64,000 bases of DNA. Source: a virus. Each line of letters starts with the position of its first letter. Position 1 is the stretch's first letter. Shown piece by piece: positions 50,777 through 60,593 of this stretch. Location: IMG/VR virus record IMGVR_UViG_3300047476_002078, positions 168,802-232,801 of that record; one strand, written 5' to 3'. The notes beneath the pieces were generated by a model. That model had not been told where the DNA came from and searched no databases. It worked only from the letters and a program-made list of their open reading frames with translations. Made by a program: the position numbers and the translations under genes.

Positions 50777-51559
50777 ATGAAATACTTAATTTTTATTCTT
50801 TTTTTAACAGGATGTGCTTCTATAGCACCTCAAAAATTAAACCCTTCTGTTTACTATAAAAACGACATCTGTTTTACCTATCAAAGAGATATATCTAAGC
50901 ATGGAGAAGCTCCAACTTGGTATAGAAACAAGATTAAAAGAGTTCCTAAAGTTTTCAAACGTGACAAAATATATCAAGAAATTGAAATATGCGGTTCCGG
51001 AGTTTTACCGTTTGATGACTCTTACAATGTACGAGTTAATCACTCCGCAAACATGAATTTTTTTGCAATGAATACATGTCATAGAGAGATTACGACAGAA
51101 AATCCTGACAGAGGTTTCTTTAAAAAAGATGGTCAATATTTCGTAGATTACAAACCTACTATGGAATCAGGAAAAGCATGTCCTTTGTTTGTAGCTACTT
51201 ACAACCGTGAAGGTAAACACGGTTGGGGCGTTCTGGCTTTTGAGCACCCTAGATTCAAAATGAAGTCTAAAATGCAATGTAACGGTGATGAATTAGAGTT
51301 CAATGGTGTTTCTCTATGTGAGTCAAAATTAGGTCTTTTGCAAAAAATAGAATTCCCTGAAGAAGTGGTGTCTGCCGAGCCTGTAAACGGCTCTGCCGAA
51401 AGAAAAGAACCTTGTCCAAAATTATCATCTTCCGATAATAAAACTTTTGAATTTATTATGCCTCCGAGAGAGTGTATTTACGGTTTTGTAGGAAAAACTT
51501 CTAAGCAGTTACACAAATTATACACTATCGGATACGAAGAATTAATCGTTAGGGAGTAA
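50777..51559 (+). CDS. lipoprotein
   Basis: 260 residues. Signal peptide MKYLIFILFLTGCAS with a clear lipobox (LTGC, Cys13 as the lipidated residue). Nine further cysteines in the mature part suggest disulfides in the periplasm or outside. No family was recognised. Phage lipoproteins can block receptors (superinfection exclusion) or act in lysis; neither is shown here. The signal type points to a Gram-negative host. Confidence 0.8.
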   Translation: MKYLIFILFLTGCASIAPQKLNPSVYYKNDICFTYQRDISKHGEAPTWYRNKIKRVPKVFKRDKIYQEIEICGSGVLPFDDSYNVRVNHSANMNFFAMNTCHREITTENPDRGFFKKDGQYFVDYKPTMESGKACPLFVATYNREGKHGWGVLAFEHPRFKMKSKMQCNGDELEFNGVSLCESKLGLLQKIEFPEEVVSAEPVNGSAERKEPCPKLSSSDNKTFEFIMPPRECIYGFVGKTSKQLHKLYTIGYEELIVRE

Positions 51560-51563
51560 AATT

Positions 51564-51758
51564 ATGATGGAATTAGTAGCCACTCTTGTACTAGGTATCT
51601 TGAAGTGGGTGTTTCAGATGCGAAGCAATAAAAAATTAAGTAATGAAGAATTTCTGGCACATATAAAAGCACACCAAGACCGTAGAAGTAATGCAGGTAA
51701 AGCTGCTCTTGATTTTGAAGAATCTATGAAAAAAGCCGAGGAAGAAGCTAATAAATGA
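51564..51758 (+). CDS. small membrane-anchored protein
   Basis: 64 residues; GGGAG precedes the start. One N-terminal membrane segment (LVATLVLGILKWVF), then a polar Lys/Glu-rich helix. A spanin-like or small anchor role beside the lipoprotein is possible, but the protein is short for an Rz. Function not assigned. Confidence 0.6.
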   Translation: MMELVATLVLGILKWVFQMRSNKKLSNEEFLAHIKAHQDRRSNAGKAALDFEESMKKAEEEANK

Positions 51759-51793
51759 TTGCTTAATGAGTAAAAATTTATAAACTTTGTTTT

Positions 51794-52006
51794 ATGGAAA
51801 TTAAAAAACCTAGAGGCTATAGATTCGTAGATAAAGTCAACGATACTTACATATTTTGTAAACCAAAACCTAACGGATTTTCTTGGAAGGTGATAGGAGC
51901 GGAAAATTCTGAAGGGTTGAGAGCAAAATATGATGTCTTATCAGAAGATTCTTACGAAACTACTTTAAACACTATCAAATTAAATGCAGAGAAAGGTAAG
52001 TATTAA
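51794..52006 (+). CDS. hypothetical small protein
   Basis: 70 residues, compact alpha/beta (RGYRFVDKVNDTYIFCKPKP, then SWKVIGAEN). No ribosome site was seen. Its stop overlaps a convergent open frame on the minus strand. No family was recognised. Confidence 0.6.
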   Translation: MEIKKPRGYRFVDKVNDTYIFCKPKPNGFSWKVIGAENSEGLRAKYDVLSEDSYETTLNTIKLNAEKGKY

Positions 52007-52212
52007 CGGTATTCTATAAGCTGAATTAATTCTTTGGCTTGATTAGAAATATCTTTTAATGATCTTACCATTTTTGAGGTAGCACTTGAGCTTTCTTGCC
52101 AATCCCAGCTAAATGGATTGTCTGTTCTTTTTTCAATGTTCTTTTTTAGCAAATTTGATTGATAAGATAATTCTTTTAATTCTCTTTCAGCTTGAATTAT
52201 AAAGTCGTTTAT
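52003..52212 (-). CDS. short open frame lacking a normal start codon
   Basis: An open frame of 69 codons that reads like real protein (AERELKELSYQSNLLKKNIE...NPFSWDWQESSSATS...ISNQAKELIQLIEYR), yet no ATG, GTG or TTG occurs at its beginning; the first usable codon after the in-frame TAA is ATA at 52212. An AAAT AAAT AAAC run at 52208-52219 lies just upstream of the coding part, and removal of eight bases would join it to an ATG (MFSNDF...). It is either a frame-disrupted gene, a gene with a non-standard start, or a misassembly point. Confidence 0.5.
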   Translation of the reverse strand: MNDFIIQAERELKELSYQSNLLKKNIEKRTDNPFSWDWQESSSATSKMVRSLKDISNQAKELIQLIEYR

Positions 52213-52230
52213 TTATTTGAAAACATAGTT

Positions 52231-52521
52231 TTAGCAAACAACAGTTGCGACTTTTCCGTAATTCATAAAAATTTGATAAGCTTTTAAAGCTATTGAAGGA
52301 GGAAGGATTTCTTTAGCAGCCTCGGCACGTCTTTTTGCCTTGAGTGCGTCTTTAATAGATTTTGCCATTTGTCTGCAAAGCTGAAGCATCTTGTCTTCGC
52401 TTCCTTTAGACTTTGTAACAATATCTTCAAGACGTTTATAGTCTTTTTCTTCAGGTTCGTCGGTTTTACCGTCAGTTAGTTTAGCTTCAAGAAATCGAAT
52501 TTGATCTATTAAGTTTTTCAT
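52231..52521 (-). CDS. hypothetical small helical protein
   Basis: 96 residues, helical, basic/acidic alternation (IRFLEAKLTDGKTDEPEEKD), with no motif. The ATG follows AGTAT without a ribosome site. It is the first intact gene after the disrupted frame, in the long minus-strand run. Confidence 0.6.
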   Translation of the reverse strand: MKNLIDQIRFLEAKLTDGKTDEPEEKDYKRLEDIVTKSKGSEDKMLQLCRQMAKSIKDALKAKRRAEAAKEILPPSIALKAYQIFMNYGKVATVVC

Positions 52522-52545
52522 ATACTGATTAAATAAATTAAACTT

Positions 52546-52821
52546 TTATGAAATCTTTTCCATTTCCCATACAGAATTTACGGTATCTATGACAAATGAA
52601 GTTTTTACTTTAGTTATTTTTTGAATAGTATCTGTAGAAAACTGAAAAGGTTTTTCGTCGAAAACAGTATTTTCTAATTTTAGAAATAAGCTCTTTTCTA
52701 TTTTTTCTGGTTCTATTTCGATACCTTCTACGTTTACCAATATTCCTTGAATTTCAAAACCTACAGGAAAAAGTCCTTGGTTATTGCTTTTGCTTGATCT
52801 TTTTTTAAGATAAACTCTCAT
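52546..52821 (-). CDS. hypothetical small protein
   Basis: 91 residues, beta-rich, with a basic N-terminus (YLKKRSSKSNNQGLF) and acidic centre. No family was recognised. It abuts the next gene upstream. Confidence 0.6.
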   Translation of the reverse strand: MRVYLKKRSSKSNNQGLFPVGFEIQGILVNVEGIEIEPEKIEKSLFLKLENTVFDEKPFQFSTDTIQKITKVKTSFVIDTVNSVWEMEKIS

Positions 52822-53160
52822 TTAAGCCCCTGTATTTCTGTCTCTAAGATGTTTAATAACTTGAATAAGGTTTCTTTGCAGTTCTTCTTGATTAGTAAAA
52901 CCTCTATTGATTAAAAGATTTTCAATAACTAATATCGAACCTCTGACAATTTCCCATTCTGTTAAATTCATATCTTTCATTTGGTCAAAAAGAACCTTTT
53001 TACGTTCTTCCCCAACAATAACTTTGATAAGCTCTATACGCTCTTTTAATTTAACCATCTGGAGAGTTTGTTCTCCAGATGGTGTAGTTATGGATGAAAG
53101 AGCTTTCAATTGATTTTTATAATCCTCTAGCATCAAAGTTAGTCTGTTTTCATCTAGCAT
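52822..53160 (-). CDS. hypothetical helical protein
   Basis: 112 residues, helical (LEDYKNQLKALSSITT, KLKERIELIKVIVGEERKK), a likely two-helix or coiled-coil protein. The start overlaps the PhoH stop. No motif was recognised. Confidence 0.65.
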   Translation of the reverse strand: MLDENRLTLMLEDYKNQLKALSSITTPSGEQTLQMVKLKERIELIKVIVGEERKKVLFDQMKDMNLTEWEIVRGSILVIENLLINRGFTNQEELQRNLIQVIKHLRDRNTGA

Positions 53161-54032
53161 TACTCTTCCTCAAATATTTTTGTGAACAGTTCTGCTACGG
53201 GACCTCTTTCAACTTTGAGAAGATGTATGTGACCTGTAATTGGAGACTGTTTAAATATTTCACTCTCAATGACTTTCATAATTCCGGGCTTAAACCCCTT
53301 AGTTTTTACATCTACTTGATTATAGTCTCCTGATATGATTAAACGTGACTCTTCACCAATACGTGTTCCAAGAGTCTTTATGATGTGGTCATCTACGTTT
53401 TGAGCTTCATCTAAGTAAACAACAGTGTTTCCAGAAAAACTTACACCTCGCATTAATTCTAAAGGCATAAATTCTATTAACCCTTTCGTTAAAAACATAT
53501 CAAAATAAGATTTACCTTTATCGCCAGCAAGTTTATCAAAAAGGTACTTAAAATTAAGCAGGAAAGGGGCAAATTTCTCATCGCTATCGCCCGGAACAGT
53601 ACCGTAATACTTCGACCCTCCGACAATTTCCATCGGTTTACTTATGACAATTTTATCAATTTTCTTTTTTGTTAATGCGTCGCACAAGTAAGAGCCAATG
53701 AGAAGAGATTTTCCTGTTCCTGCTTTTCCTGTAACTGTTACAACTTTAAGAGATTCGTCTGCCAGTACATTAAATAGCATGATCTGTTCTTTATTTTTTG
53801 GAACAACTCCGAAGAAATCCCAGTTTTGTTTGATCGGAACTATTTTCTTTCCGTCAGTTGATATTTTAGCAAGGGCGGAAGTTTGACCAGCGGATTTTAA
53901 AACTAAAAATTGATTAGGGTATAAATCCGCTTTTAATTTTAACGTAGATAAATCAATAAAACCATTTTCATAAAATTTTTGGATGTCATTAAAATCTTCA
54001 AGAACAGAGACTCCAGTAAACTTATCTTTCAT
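53160..54032 (-). CDS. phoH: PhoH-like ATPase
   Basis: 290 residues from ATG after AAGGGA. Walker A GKAGTGKS, then KIVISKPMEIVGG, Walker B VVYLDEAQNV and SGDYNQVD are the standard PhoH order (ATPase related to helicase superfamily I). PhoH proteins are frequent in phages, though their exact role there is not settled. It follows the sigma-like gene with an intervening hairpin. Confidence 0.92.
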   Translation of the reverse strand: MKDKFTGVSVLEDFNDIQKFYENGFIDLSTLKLKADLYPNQFLVLKSAGQTSALAKISTDGKKIVPIKQNWDFFGVVPKNKEQIMLFNVLADESLKVVTVTGKAGTGKSLLIGSYLCDALTKKKIDKIVISKPMEIVGGSKYYGTVPGDSDEKFAPFLLNFKYLFDKLAGDKGKSYFDMFLTKGLIEFMPLELMRGVSFSGNTVVYLDEAQNVDDHIIKTLGTRIGEESRLIISGDYNQVDVKTKGFKPGIMKVIESEIFKQSPITGHIHLLKVERGPVAELFTKIFEEE

Positions 54033-54047
54033 CAAATTTCCCTTTAT

Positions 54048-54068
54048 AAAAAGCCATTAGTGGCTCCT
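54048..54068 (-). terminator. weak hairpin with T tract upstream of phoH
   Basis: AGCCA/TGGCT five-base stem (extended by G-T pairs) followed by TTTTTAT on the minus strand, between the sigma-like gene stop and PhoH start. It is short for a terminator; attenuation is possible. Confidence 0.35.
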
Positions 54069-54092
54069 ATAATAATAAAAACAAAAGGATTA

Positions 54093-55241
54093 CTAACCTG
54101 TGACGAGTTTCTTAATATCTTTGAGAATGAAATCCTTTGTTTGATTTAAAGATGAATTGTTTACTTGATAAGTTTTTGCTATTTCTTTGTTAGTTTTTCC
54201 GTTCAACATCATTCTAAATAATTTATATGTAACGTCTGACTGAGTATTCAAAAAGTATTTTCCTTCCACCATTTCAAAAAGCTCTGAATGATTTTCTTGA
54301 AAATAAGAAATTATAAACCAAGTTAAATTTTCAATTTGATCGAATACTAAGTGAGATTTAAAATTAGTTTGATAGACGTAAGGTTTCCCTTTTTTATATC
54401 TCATAACAACTCTGTGTACAAAACCGTTAGATTCTAGCTCTGTAAGTATTTCATCTATCTTTTCAGAAGAATAATCTAAAACAGTTTTACATTCCATTAG
54501 CGTAGGCTGACAGTTTGATATGAAATTAAAAACGTCAGAAGCTTCGTAAGAGAGTTTGCTAAAATCTAAAATTCTTTTTTTAACCCCTGCTACATTTTCC
54601 CACAAGTTATTATTTTCCGAAGTTTCAATCGAACCTTTTTTAAACTTTTCCCAAATATCATACTTAATTTGATCTTTCTTTGGATGATAAGGATTAGATT
54701 GAAAAGCTACTTTTTTGTCTTCTATAAAATTGCATATTTCTTTTGTACTTCTCGGTGTTTCAAAAAACTCCCATAGAGCACTATATATGGTTCCTTTTTT
54801 ATAAGGATTATGAATTTTTAGATTTTTCTTTTTATGCTCTAAATGCTCTTTTATTTTTTCATCTACATCTAAAATTTCTAGTTTGTCTGAAAACGTGAAA
54901 TCAGAGTTGAAGTCTTTAATGTCAAGAATGGTTGTACCACTGTCTTCAAACATAGGAACATCAAGGCTGAGTGCGTGAGTTACCAACTCTTTATCTTCTT
55001 TAACTTTCTTACCTTTTAAGAACTTAAACAAATATGTGTAGAGATAGGTACTAAATTGAGCTTTTGTTGAATCATAAGTTTCAAAAAATTTCTTTTCTAA
55101 CAGATGTGCGTAAACATCGTTTTTAATCTCTGGTAACTCTTCAACTTTTATGTAGTTTTTGAAAGACCTACATAATATTCTTTCCAAGTCTTTATCATAT
55201 TTTTGGACAAATTCATCCAAAGTTTTACAAGGTCGTAGCAT
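54093..55241 (-). CDS. divergent sigma-like factor
   Basis: 382 residues, GGGAGG ribosome site. Residues about 15-75 look like a sigma region 2 (LERILCRSFKNYIKVEELPE, then YDSTKAQFSTYLYTYLFKFL), and the C-terminus has an HTH like region 4 (NGKTNKEIAKTYQVNNSSLN). The long middle holds a winged-helix-like piece (about 240-300). The fold and order suit a phage sigma factor directing late transcription, although similarity is low. Confidence 0.7.
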   Translation of the reverse strand: MLRPCKTLDEFVQKYDKDLERILCRSFKNYIKVEELPEIKNDVYAHLLEKKFFETYDSTKAQFSTYLYTYLFKFLKGKKVKEDKELVTHALSLDVPMFEDSGTTILDIKDFNSDFTFSDKLEILDVDEKIKEHLEHKKKNLKIHNPYKKGTIYSALWEFFETPRSTKEICNFIEDKKVAFQSNPYHPKKDQIKYDIWEKFKKGSIETSENNNLWENVAGVKKRILDFSKLSYEASDVFNFISNCQPTLMECKTVLDYSSEKIDEILTELESNGFVHRVVMRYKKGKPYVYQTNFKSHLVFDQIENLTWFIISYFQENHSELFEMVEGKYFLNTQSDVTYKLFRMMLNGKTNKEIAKTYQVNNSSLNQTKDFILKDIKKLVTG

Positions 55242-55262
55242 CCGTGCCTCCCTAATGTTATT

Positions 55263-58046
55263 TTAAATATTCAAATAATCTGCCAGAGTATCAAACCTGT
55301 TAGCGTCTAAATCATTACCTTGAGCAATGATTTGCTGTTGCATTGTTATTTTGTAAGGGTTCGTTCCTTTACACATTTTTATCAATGCTTCTATTTGGTA
55401 CATTTTTTGTTCTGTGATAAAAGAACTTTTCATTTTGTACTCATAGCTCATCCAAGCTGTAGGCTTTTTTCTTATTTCATTTTGTATTTCTTTTCCTACA
55501 ACTTTTAAAGAATTCAAATTTTTAATATATTCTGATATTCCAACTAAAAAAGCTTTTTCAGGGTCTTTAGTACAATAGTTTTTAAAAGATTCAATGGCAT
55601 TTTTTAAAGAGTTCTCATCAAAATTATCCATCGCTATTATTTCGTGTTCAGGCAATAAATCTACATGTTCTTGAGGAATAGTATGTTGATCTTCTGTCAA
55701 CATTTCTACAGCTTTAGCAGCATTTTCGGAATTTAAAGATTCAACATCAAAAAAGTCATCGTTGATTGTTTCTTCTTTAGGAACACTAAGTTGTTCCATT
55801 TTTTGTTCTATTTTTTCTGTGACTGGAGTTGGGTCTTCCCCAACAGGTTTTAAAGTTTTTGGGTCTAAAGACATAGCGAGTGCTTTTACTAATCTAAGGT
55901 TATCGTTAAGCTTTTCTAATAAATGAGGATTTTTTTGAAAATATTCATATTCAACGTCCCAATTATCTCCTACTTCGCAATCCATTGAAAGAGGAACCGC
56001 CCATTTTAAAACCCCTTGAAGAATAGTGTCCATGGACATTAAATTCATCAACTCCGGAATATGGACATCCATTTTATCTTCTTTGATCTCAAAAACTAAT
56101 TCATCGTGAACCGTAATGAGCATACGAACTTCATCATTAGACTTTGCTATGTATTCATTTGTGCGAACCATAGCCATTTTCATAATATCTCCACCTGCAC
56201 CTTGAATTGGAGTATTAATCGCTAACCTTTCAGACTCGGCTCTTTCTCTATTTATTTCTGATTTAATCATAGGAAGAGGTCTTCTTCTTCCTAATGGGGT
56301 GGAAGCGTACATGTTTTTATGAGCTTTTTTCTTGGTAGTATCCATCCACCTTTTTAAATCGCCAAGACCGCCAATCATTCGTTGTTGAAACTCTTTTGCC
56401 TCTTCAAAACTAGATTTAATTTTTCTTGAAATAGCAGAAGGACCTCCACCATAAAGGGTTTGGAAGTTAATTGCTTTTGAGGCATCCCGTTGATGCCCAT
56501 CTGGATTTTGAGTCTTAAATACAATTTTTGCTGTTTCTGTGTGAAGGTCGCCTGTGCCTTCTAAGAACTCTTTAATCCATATTTTTTCTTGAGAGACGTT
56601 AGCCGCCACCCTAAGCTCTTGTCCTGAATAGTCAATTGCGGCTAATTTATATCCGGGTCTGGCTCTAATACACGATCTGAGAAAGAAACCTGAGCCTTTC
56701 TTTTTTACTAATTCTAGGATTGGAATCGGATTTCCATTCTTGTCATATTTGTCTTTCTTTTTGAGAGGTTTGGTCAAAGCTTGAATGTTGACCCCGGAGT
56801 AACCTTCGTGAGCCTCTCCACCTTGGGACGCAAATCTGCCTGTTTCCACTCTCCAAGGAACAAACTTAAATTTAACTTCATTAAACTCGTCAGCCCTTGT
56901 TAAAAAATTATCAAGGTATGTGCCAACCGTTTTATTTATATCACGTAAGGTAAGAATTATATCTATCAAAGGGCATGTATCTATAAAAGGTTTTAGAGCC
57001 TCTTCGCCAGTCTCTATCTTCTTTTCACCCTTTTCTATAATGTAATTACCCTTGTCATCTTTAGCATAAATATCAAGATTGAAAGGAGGGCTAGTTAAAA
57101 TTTTTCCTACTTGAGCAGGAGAGGCGAGATTGGCAGAATACCCAAGAATTTTTGCAGCTTCATCTTGCAGTTCTAATTTTAATCCTAATAGGATGGATTT
57201 AAACTCTTTAATTTTTTCAATATCAATTAAGCATTTGTTTCTTTCCATTTGCCTAATAGCAAAAGTACAGCGTCTTTCTAGGTAGTAAATAAAAGCTTGT
57301 TCGTCAGCAACATGTTTTAATTTTTGATATAAATGATAAGTACATATAGCATCGGAAGCGGCGTACACAGTAGTCTTCTCATCATTGATAGGGTCTAAAG
57401 TGTAAAATTTAATATCTTTTTTGGTTTGAAAGATGTCAGTCAATTCCAACATTTTCATACCTAATAAACTTTCAGATAAAGCTTTTAGACCTTTTGATTT
57501 TAAAGAAGAATCCCACAAGTAAGCTAAACAGAAAGTATCATGAAACATTAGCTCTTTTATTTGCAATCTCTTATTGCTATCCACAGGAACCATTTTGTGT
57601 TCCTCTGGCTTTTTTACTTCTGGTATCTGAAAATTATTAGCGTGTAGTATTTCGTGATCGTATAGAGAGTTATGATAAATTGTTACACAACCATCCAGTA
57701 TTTTTTGTATTTCAATTTTAGCTAAGTCGTAATCAATATTAAGTTCAGATAATCTATGAAAAACTCCCTCATCTTCATAACCGTGATTTACTGGAACATA
57801 ATATCCAGTTTCCCCGTCAAAGCATAAAGCGTAGCCTGCGATAAATGTGTTGCATTTACCATTATAAACACGGGAATCAAGACCTGAAGTTTCCAAGTCA
57901 AGAACACACATGCCTGCTTTAATAGCCTTGTCTGCGATCTCTCTAAGTTGATGAATATCTTTTACACATATAAAAGATTTTTCCTTCATCCAAGGAAATC
58001 TGTCAAAAAGTGAAACGCCTGTAATTTCTTCATCTGATAATAGCAT
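55263..58046 (-). CDS. polA: family A DNA polymerase with 3'-5' exonuclease
   Basis: 927 residues. The 3'-5' exonuclease begins with VLDLETSGL (Asp-x-Glu) and has the D-type motifs later (YAASDAICTYHLYQKLKH). The polymerase motifs are AIDYSGQELRVAA (A), RDASKAINFQTLYGGG (B) and ITVHDELVFEI (C). There is no 5' nuclease. About 220 residues after motif C form an acidic extension with a C-terminal domain of unknown fold; a QLSVP near its start vaguely resembles a clamp-binding peptide. The ATG has no ribosome site. Confidence 0.93.
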   Translation of the reverse strand: MLLSDEEITGVSLFDRFPWMKEKSFICVKDIHQLREIADKAIKAGMCVLDLETSGLDSRVYNGKCNTFIAGYALCFDGETGYYVPVNHGYEDEGVFHRLSELNIDYDLAKIEIQKILDGCVTIYHNSLYDHEILHANNFQIPEVKKPEEHKMVPVDSNKRLQIKELMFHDTFCLAYLWDSSLKSKGLKALSESLLGMKMLELTDIFQTKKDIKFYTLDPINDEKTTVYAASDAICTYHLYQKLKHVADEQAFIYYLERRCTFAIRQMERNKCLIDIEKIKEFKSILLGLKLELQDEAAKILGYSANLASPAQVGKILTSPPFNLDIYAKDDKGNYIIEKGEKKIETGEEALKPFIDTCPLIDIILTLRDINKTVGTYLDNFLTRADEFNEVKFKFVPWRVETGRFASQGGEAHEGYSGVNIQALTKPLKKKDKYDKNGNPIPILELVKKKGSGFFLRSCIRARPGYKLAAIDYSGQELRVAANVSQEKIWIKEFLEGTGDLHTETAKIVFKTQNPDGHQRDASKAINFQTLYGGGPSAISRKIKSSFEEAKEFQQRMIGGLGDLKRWMDTTKKKAHKNMYASTPLGRRRPLPMIKSEINRERAESERLAINTPIQGAGGDIMKMAMVRTNEYIAKSNDEVRMLITVHDELVFEIKEDKMDVHIPELMNLMSMDTILQGVLKWAVPLSMDCEVGDNWDVEYEYFQKNPHLLEKLNDNLRLVKALAMSLDPKTLKPVGEDPTPVTEKIEQKMEQLSVPKEETINDDFFDVESLNSENAAKAVEMLTEDQHTIPQEHVDLLPEHEIIAMDNFDENSLKNAIESFKNYCTKDPEKAFLVGISEYIKNLNSLKVVGKEIQNEIRKKPTAWMSYEYKMKSSFITEQKMYQIEALIKMCKGTNPYKITMQQQIIAQGNDLDANRFDTLADYLNI

Positions 58047-58085
58047 TTAAAAAGAATATGAAATTACGGTAAAAAAAGCAAGAAC

Positions 58086-58811
58086 TCAAAATGCCATAAA
58101 AATAAACGCACCGTTTCTTTTATTCTTTTCATCCATGCGACTAAACAAACAGTCCTGTTCATTAAAGTACATAATTGGAGATTTATTTGGTGTGGCATAA
58201 AGAACATTGAAAGATAATAAGAACTGTTTACCGTAACATTTAAAGATCGGAGATTGTAACGGTATTTTCAAAAAACCTTTTTCATAATTTTCAGATAAAG
58301 ATACTTTCCCAACACGTAAAAGTTTTTGGCTTAAAGTATCATAAAGATTATAAGACAGTATCGCATTGTGTCTTAGAGCGTCTTCAGTTTTTATCTTTAT
58401 TTTTATCTCTTCTAAAGTGGGTTTAAAGTAATCGAAAACTTGACCGAATTTTTTATCTTTAGTAAGAAGGTATTCTAATTCTCCATGAGGCTGGTAACAT
58501 CCTAAAATTGATGGGATGTCGGGGGTTTTATTCCAAAATTCTTCAATCAAACGGTATGCTTGTGTGAGAGGGTCTGGAAATTCGTTTATAAATTTGTATT
58601 TATTGGTATCTTTGTTCAAAAGTATCTTATCACAAAAATATTTCTCAGCTTGGTCAAAACCGTCAGGAAGTAGTAAGCAAAAGTCGTATAAAGAGCTATC
58701 TAAAAAATCTTTATAGAAATACTGTTTGGTGATAACACGACTTTTTAAGTTCAAGTAAATTGGATGGTTTTCATATTCACGTTTAAAATAAACGAAAGCT
58801 AATTTAATCAT
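58086..58811 (-). CDS. hypothetical protein (241 aa)
   Basis: 241 residues, aromatic and basic, mixed alpha/beta, ATGA overlap with upstream transferase. No motif was recognised. It sits between DNA polymerase and the sugar cassette, belonging to the latter by coupling. Confidence 0.65.
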   Translation of the reverse strand: MIKLAFVYFKREYENHPIYLNLKSRVITKQYFYKDFLDSSLYDFCLLLPDGFDQAEKYFCDKILLNKDTNKYKFINEFPDPLTQAYRLIEEFWNKTPDIPSILGCYQPHGELEYLLTKDKKFGQVFDYFKPTLEEIKIKIKTEDALRHNAILSYNLYDTLSQKLLRVGKVSLSENYEKGFLKIPLQSPIFKCYGKQFLLSFNVLYATPNKSPIMYFNEQDCLFSRMDEKNKRNGAFIFMAF

Positions 58812-59580
58812 TTAAAACCTCTATCCAATCTACTGCTCTATTGTAGTTCAAATGATTTTTTAAAACGTAATCTCTAGTTATTTGAGAAATATATTCAAAA
58901 GATTCTGGAGATACCTTATAAAACTCTAAGAAGTCTTCTAATTCATTGTGTTTAGAAGGTCTAAAAAATTCTTTATAACTTAAAGGTATGTCGAACTGAC
59001 TGTATATTTTTTCAAATTCGTTTTCTATTTCTGGAGTGCTTAATGAAATAACAGGTATTTTTCTAACCCAAGCTTCAAAAAGTGCTTTTAAGTTTGTCGC
59101 AAGTACAAAATCCGCTTTATATTCATAAGTAAATTCAAAATTTAAGTTTAATTCTTTGGCATCTTCTAACGAATCGGTACATACAAAAATTTTTTTACCT
59201 TTTAAAAATTTTTTACAATCTTGGAGAAGTTTAACATCTTCTTTAAAACCTACCCACAAGCAAGTATTTAACTCTAAATTTTTTGATTTTCTAGGAACTC
59301 TGTAATCAACTCCATAATTAAAATTACGTTGATTTTTAAAAGTTTTAATATACTTTTCTGATAGACCGTCTATGAAAATTTTGTTTGTTTTTTGCCTAAG
59401 TATCAAATCAATATTTTTATCAATTAGATCAGAGGATATTACTAGATGGGAATAATTACCAAAAGGTATAAAAGACTCTGCTGAAACACCTTCAAAGGTA
59501 TTTAAAATTTGGACAAGGCTACTGAGACGTTGGTAGCTTTTAGACATTTTTTCAGATTCAAACCAAATACCTATTTTCAT
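58804..59580 (-). CDS. glycosyltransferase-like protein
   Basis: 258 residues from ATG overlapping the previous stop (ATGA). Layout resembles a GT-B C-terminal half: LEDAKELNLNFEFTYEYKAD, then LKALFEAWVRKIPVISLSTP and LSYKEFFRP. It is probably a partner of the adjacent glycosyltransferase. Confidence in the family is moderate. Confidence 0.6.
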   Translation of the reverse strand: MKIGIWFESEKMSKSYQRLSSLVQILNTFEGVSAESFIPFGNYSHLVISSDLIDKNIDLILRQKTNKIFIDGLSEKYIKTFKNQRNFNYGVDYRVPRKSKNLELNTCLWVGFKEDVKLLQDCKKFLKGKKIFVCTDSLEDAKELNLNFEFTYEYKADFVLATNLKALFEAWVRKIPVISLSTPEIENEFEKIYSQFDIPLSYKEFFRPSKHNELEDFLEFYKVSPESFEYISQITRDYVLKNHLNYNRAVDWIEVLND

Positions 59581-60593
59581 TCTAATAATTTTGACCACTT
59601 TTCATAAAACTTGTTCGTTGAAAATTTTTTCAACATGGTTTTTCTAGCGTTATAACCCATTTCGATAGCACGTTCAGGATTTGCAAGAAGATATATTGCA
59701 TAGTTTCTGAGTTCATATACATTGTTGCTGTAAAAACCATTATAACCGTTTTTAATTACCTTAGATTCACCAAAATAATTTGTGGTAACAGGCACACTTC
59801 CTAAAAGCATCGACTCATATAAGTTATGATGCCAAGGTTCTCTGACATGAGTATTTAAGTAACAACTGTATTGACCTATGAAATCCAAATAATCATAAAA
59901 ATTTATGATAGATTTCTCATTTGAATTTTCTTCAATTGAAGGGGGAGTTATTTCTTTTGCTATCCCTATTGGGTCTTTTCCTATAACTTCCACGCCTAAA
60001 CCTAAGCAAACTTTGTCGAATATTTTATATCCAGAGTATTGAGGATTCGTTGCCAAGAAAGGAGAAACGCTTACAAATTTACTCTTAGTTTTTGGAACAT
60101 AAGGATAATGTTGATAAGATAAGGTGGGTTCTATTATCAAAGAATTTTTGAAATTCCATTTACTTTGGGCTTCAAAGTTTGGAAATATAACCAAATCATC
60201 TTGAATAAAATCTTCTAACTCTTTTTTTGCTTCTTGGTCTATTTTTAAATTATCTTCAAAATAAAAATCTGGCTCAAATCTTCCTTCAAGAGCAGGAACG
60301 CCGTGGCATACAAAAACTTTTTTAATAGGGATTTTTGCTAATTTTCTAAAAACTTCTCCAAAATCACTTCTAACATTTTTTCCGGGATTTAAAACCATTT
60401 CGTTAAAATGAAGAACAAAAGCTTTATAGTTTTTAAGATCAATGTCTTCTATTTTTACAACTTTACAATTTTCGGAAAAAGGTCGAGCAGAATGGTTCCA
60501 AGGAAAAACATTAGGAAGATCAAGGTAATGGAATTGCCCTATTTTGTTTAACTCATATTGATAAATCACGTTCCATCGGTAAGTTAAATACAT
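59577..60593 (-). CDS. glycosyltransferase, GT4-like
   Basis: 338 residues. Donor-side motifs: VSVSPFLATNPQYSGYKIFD, VEVIGKDPIG, REPWHHNLYESMLLGSVPVT (the E-x7-E-like element) and VIKNGYNGFYSNNVYELRNY, typical of GT4 enzymes. GGGAAA precedes the ATG. With RmlABD encoded just upstream it may use a dTDP-sugar. Confidence 0.82.
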   Translation of the reverse strand: MYLTYRWNVIYQYELNKIGQFHYLDLPNVFPWNHSARPFSENCKVVKIEDIDLKNYKAFVLHFNEMVLNPGKNVRSDFGEVFRKLAKIPIKKVFVCHGVPALEGRFEPDFYFEDNLKIDQEAKKELEDFIQDDLVIFPNFEAQSKWNFKNSLIIEPTLSYQHYPYVPKTKSKFVSVSPFLATNPQYSGYKIFDKVCLGLGVEVIGKDPIGIAKEITPPSIEENSNEKSIINFYDYLDFIGQYSCYLNTHVREPWHHNLYESMLLGSVPVTTNYFGESKVIKNGYNGFYSNNVYELRNYAIYLLANPERAIEMGYNARKTMLKKFSTNKFYEKWSKLLE

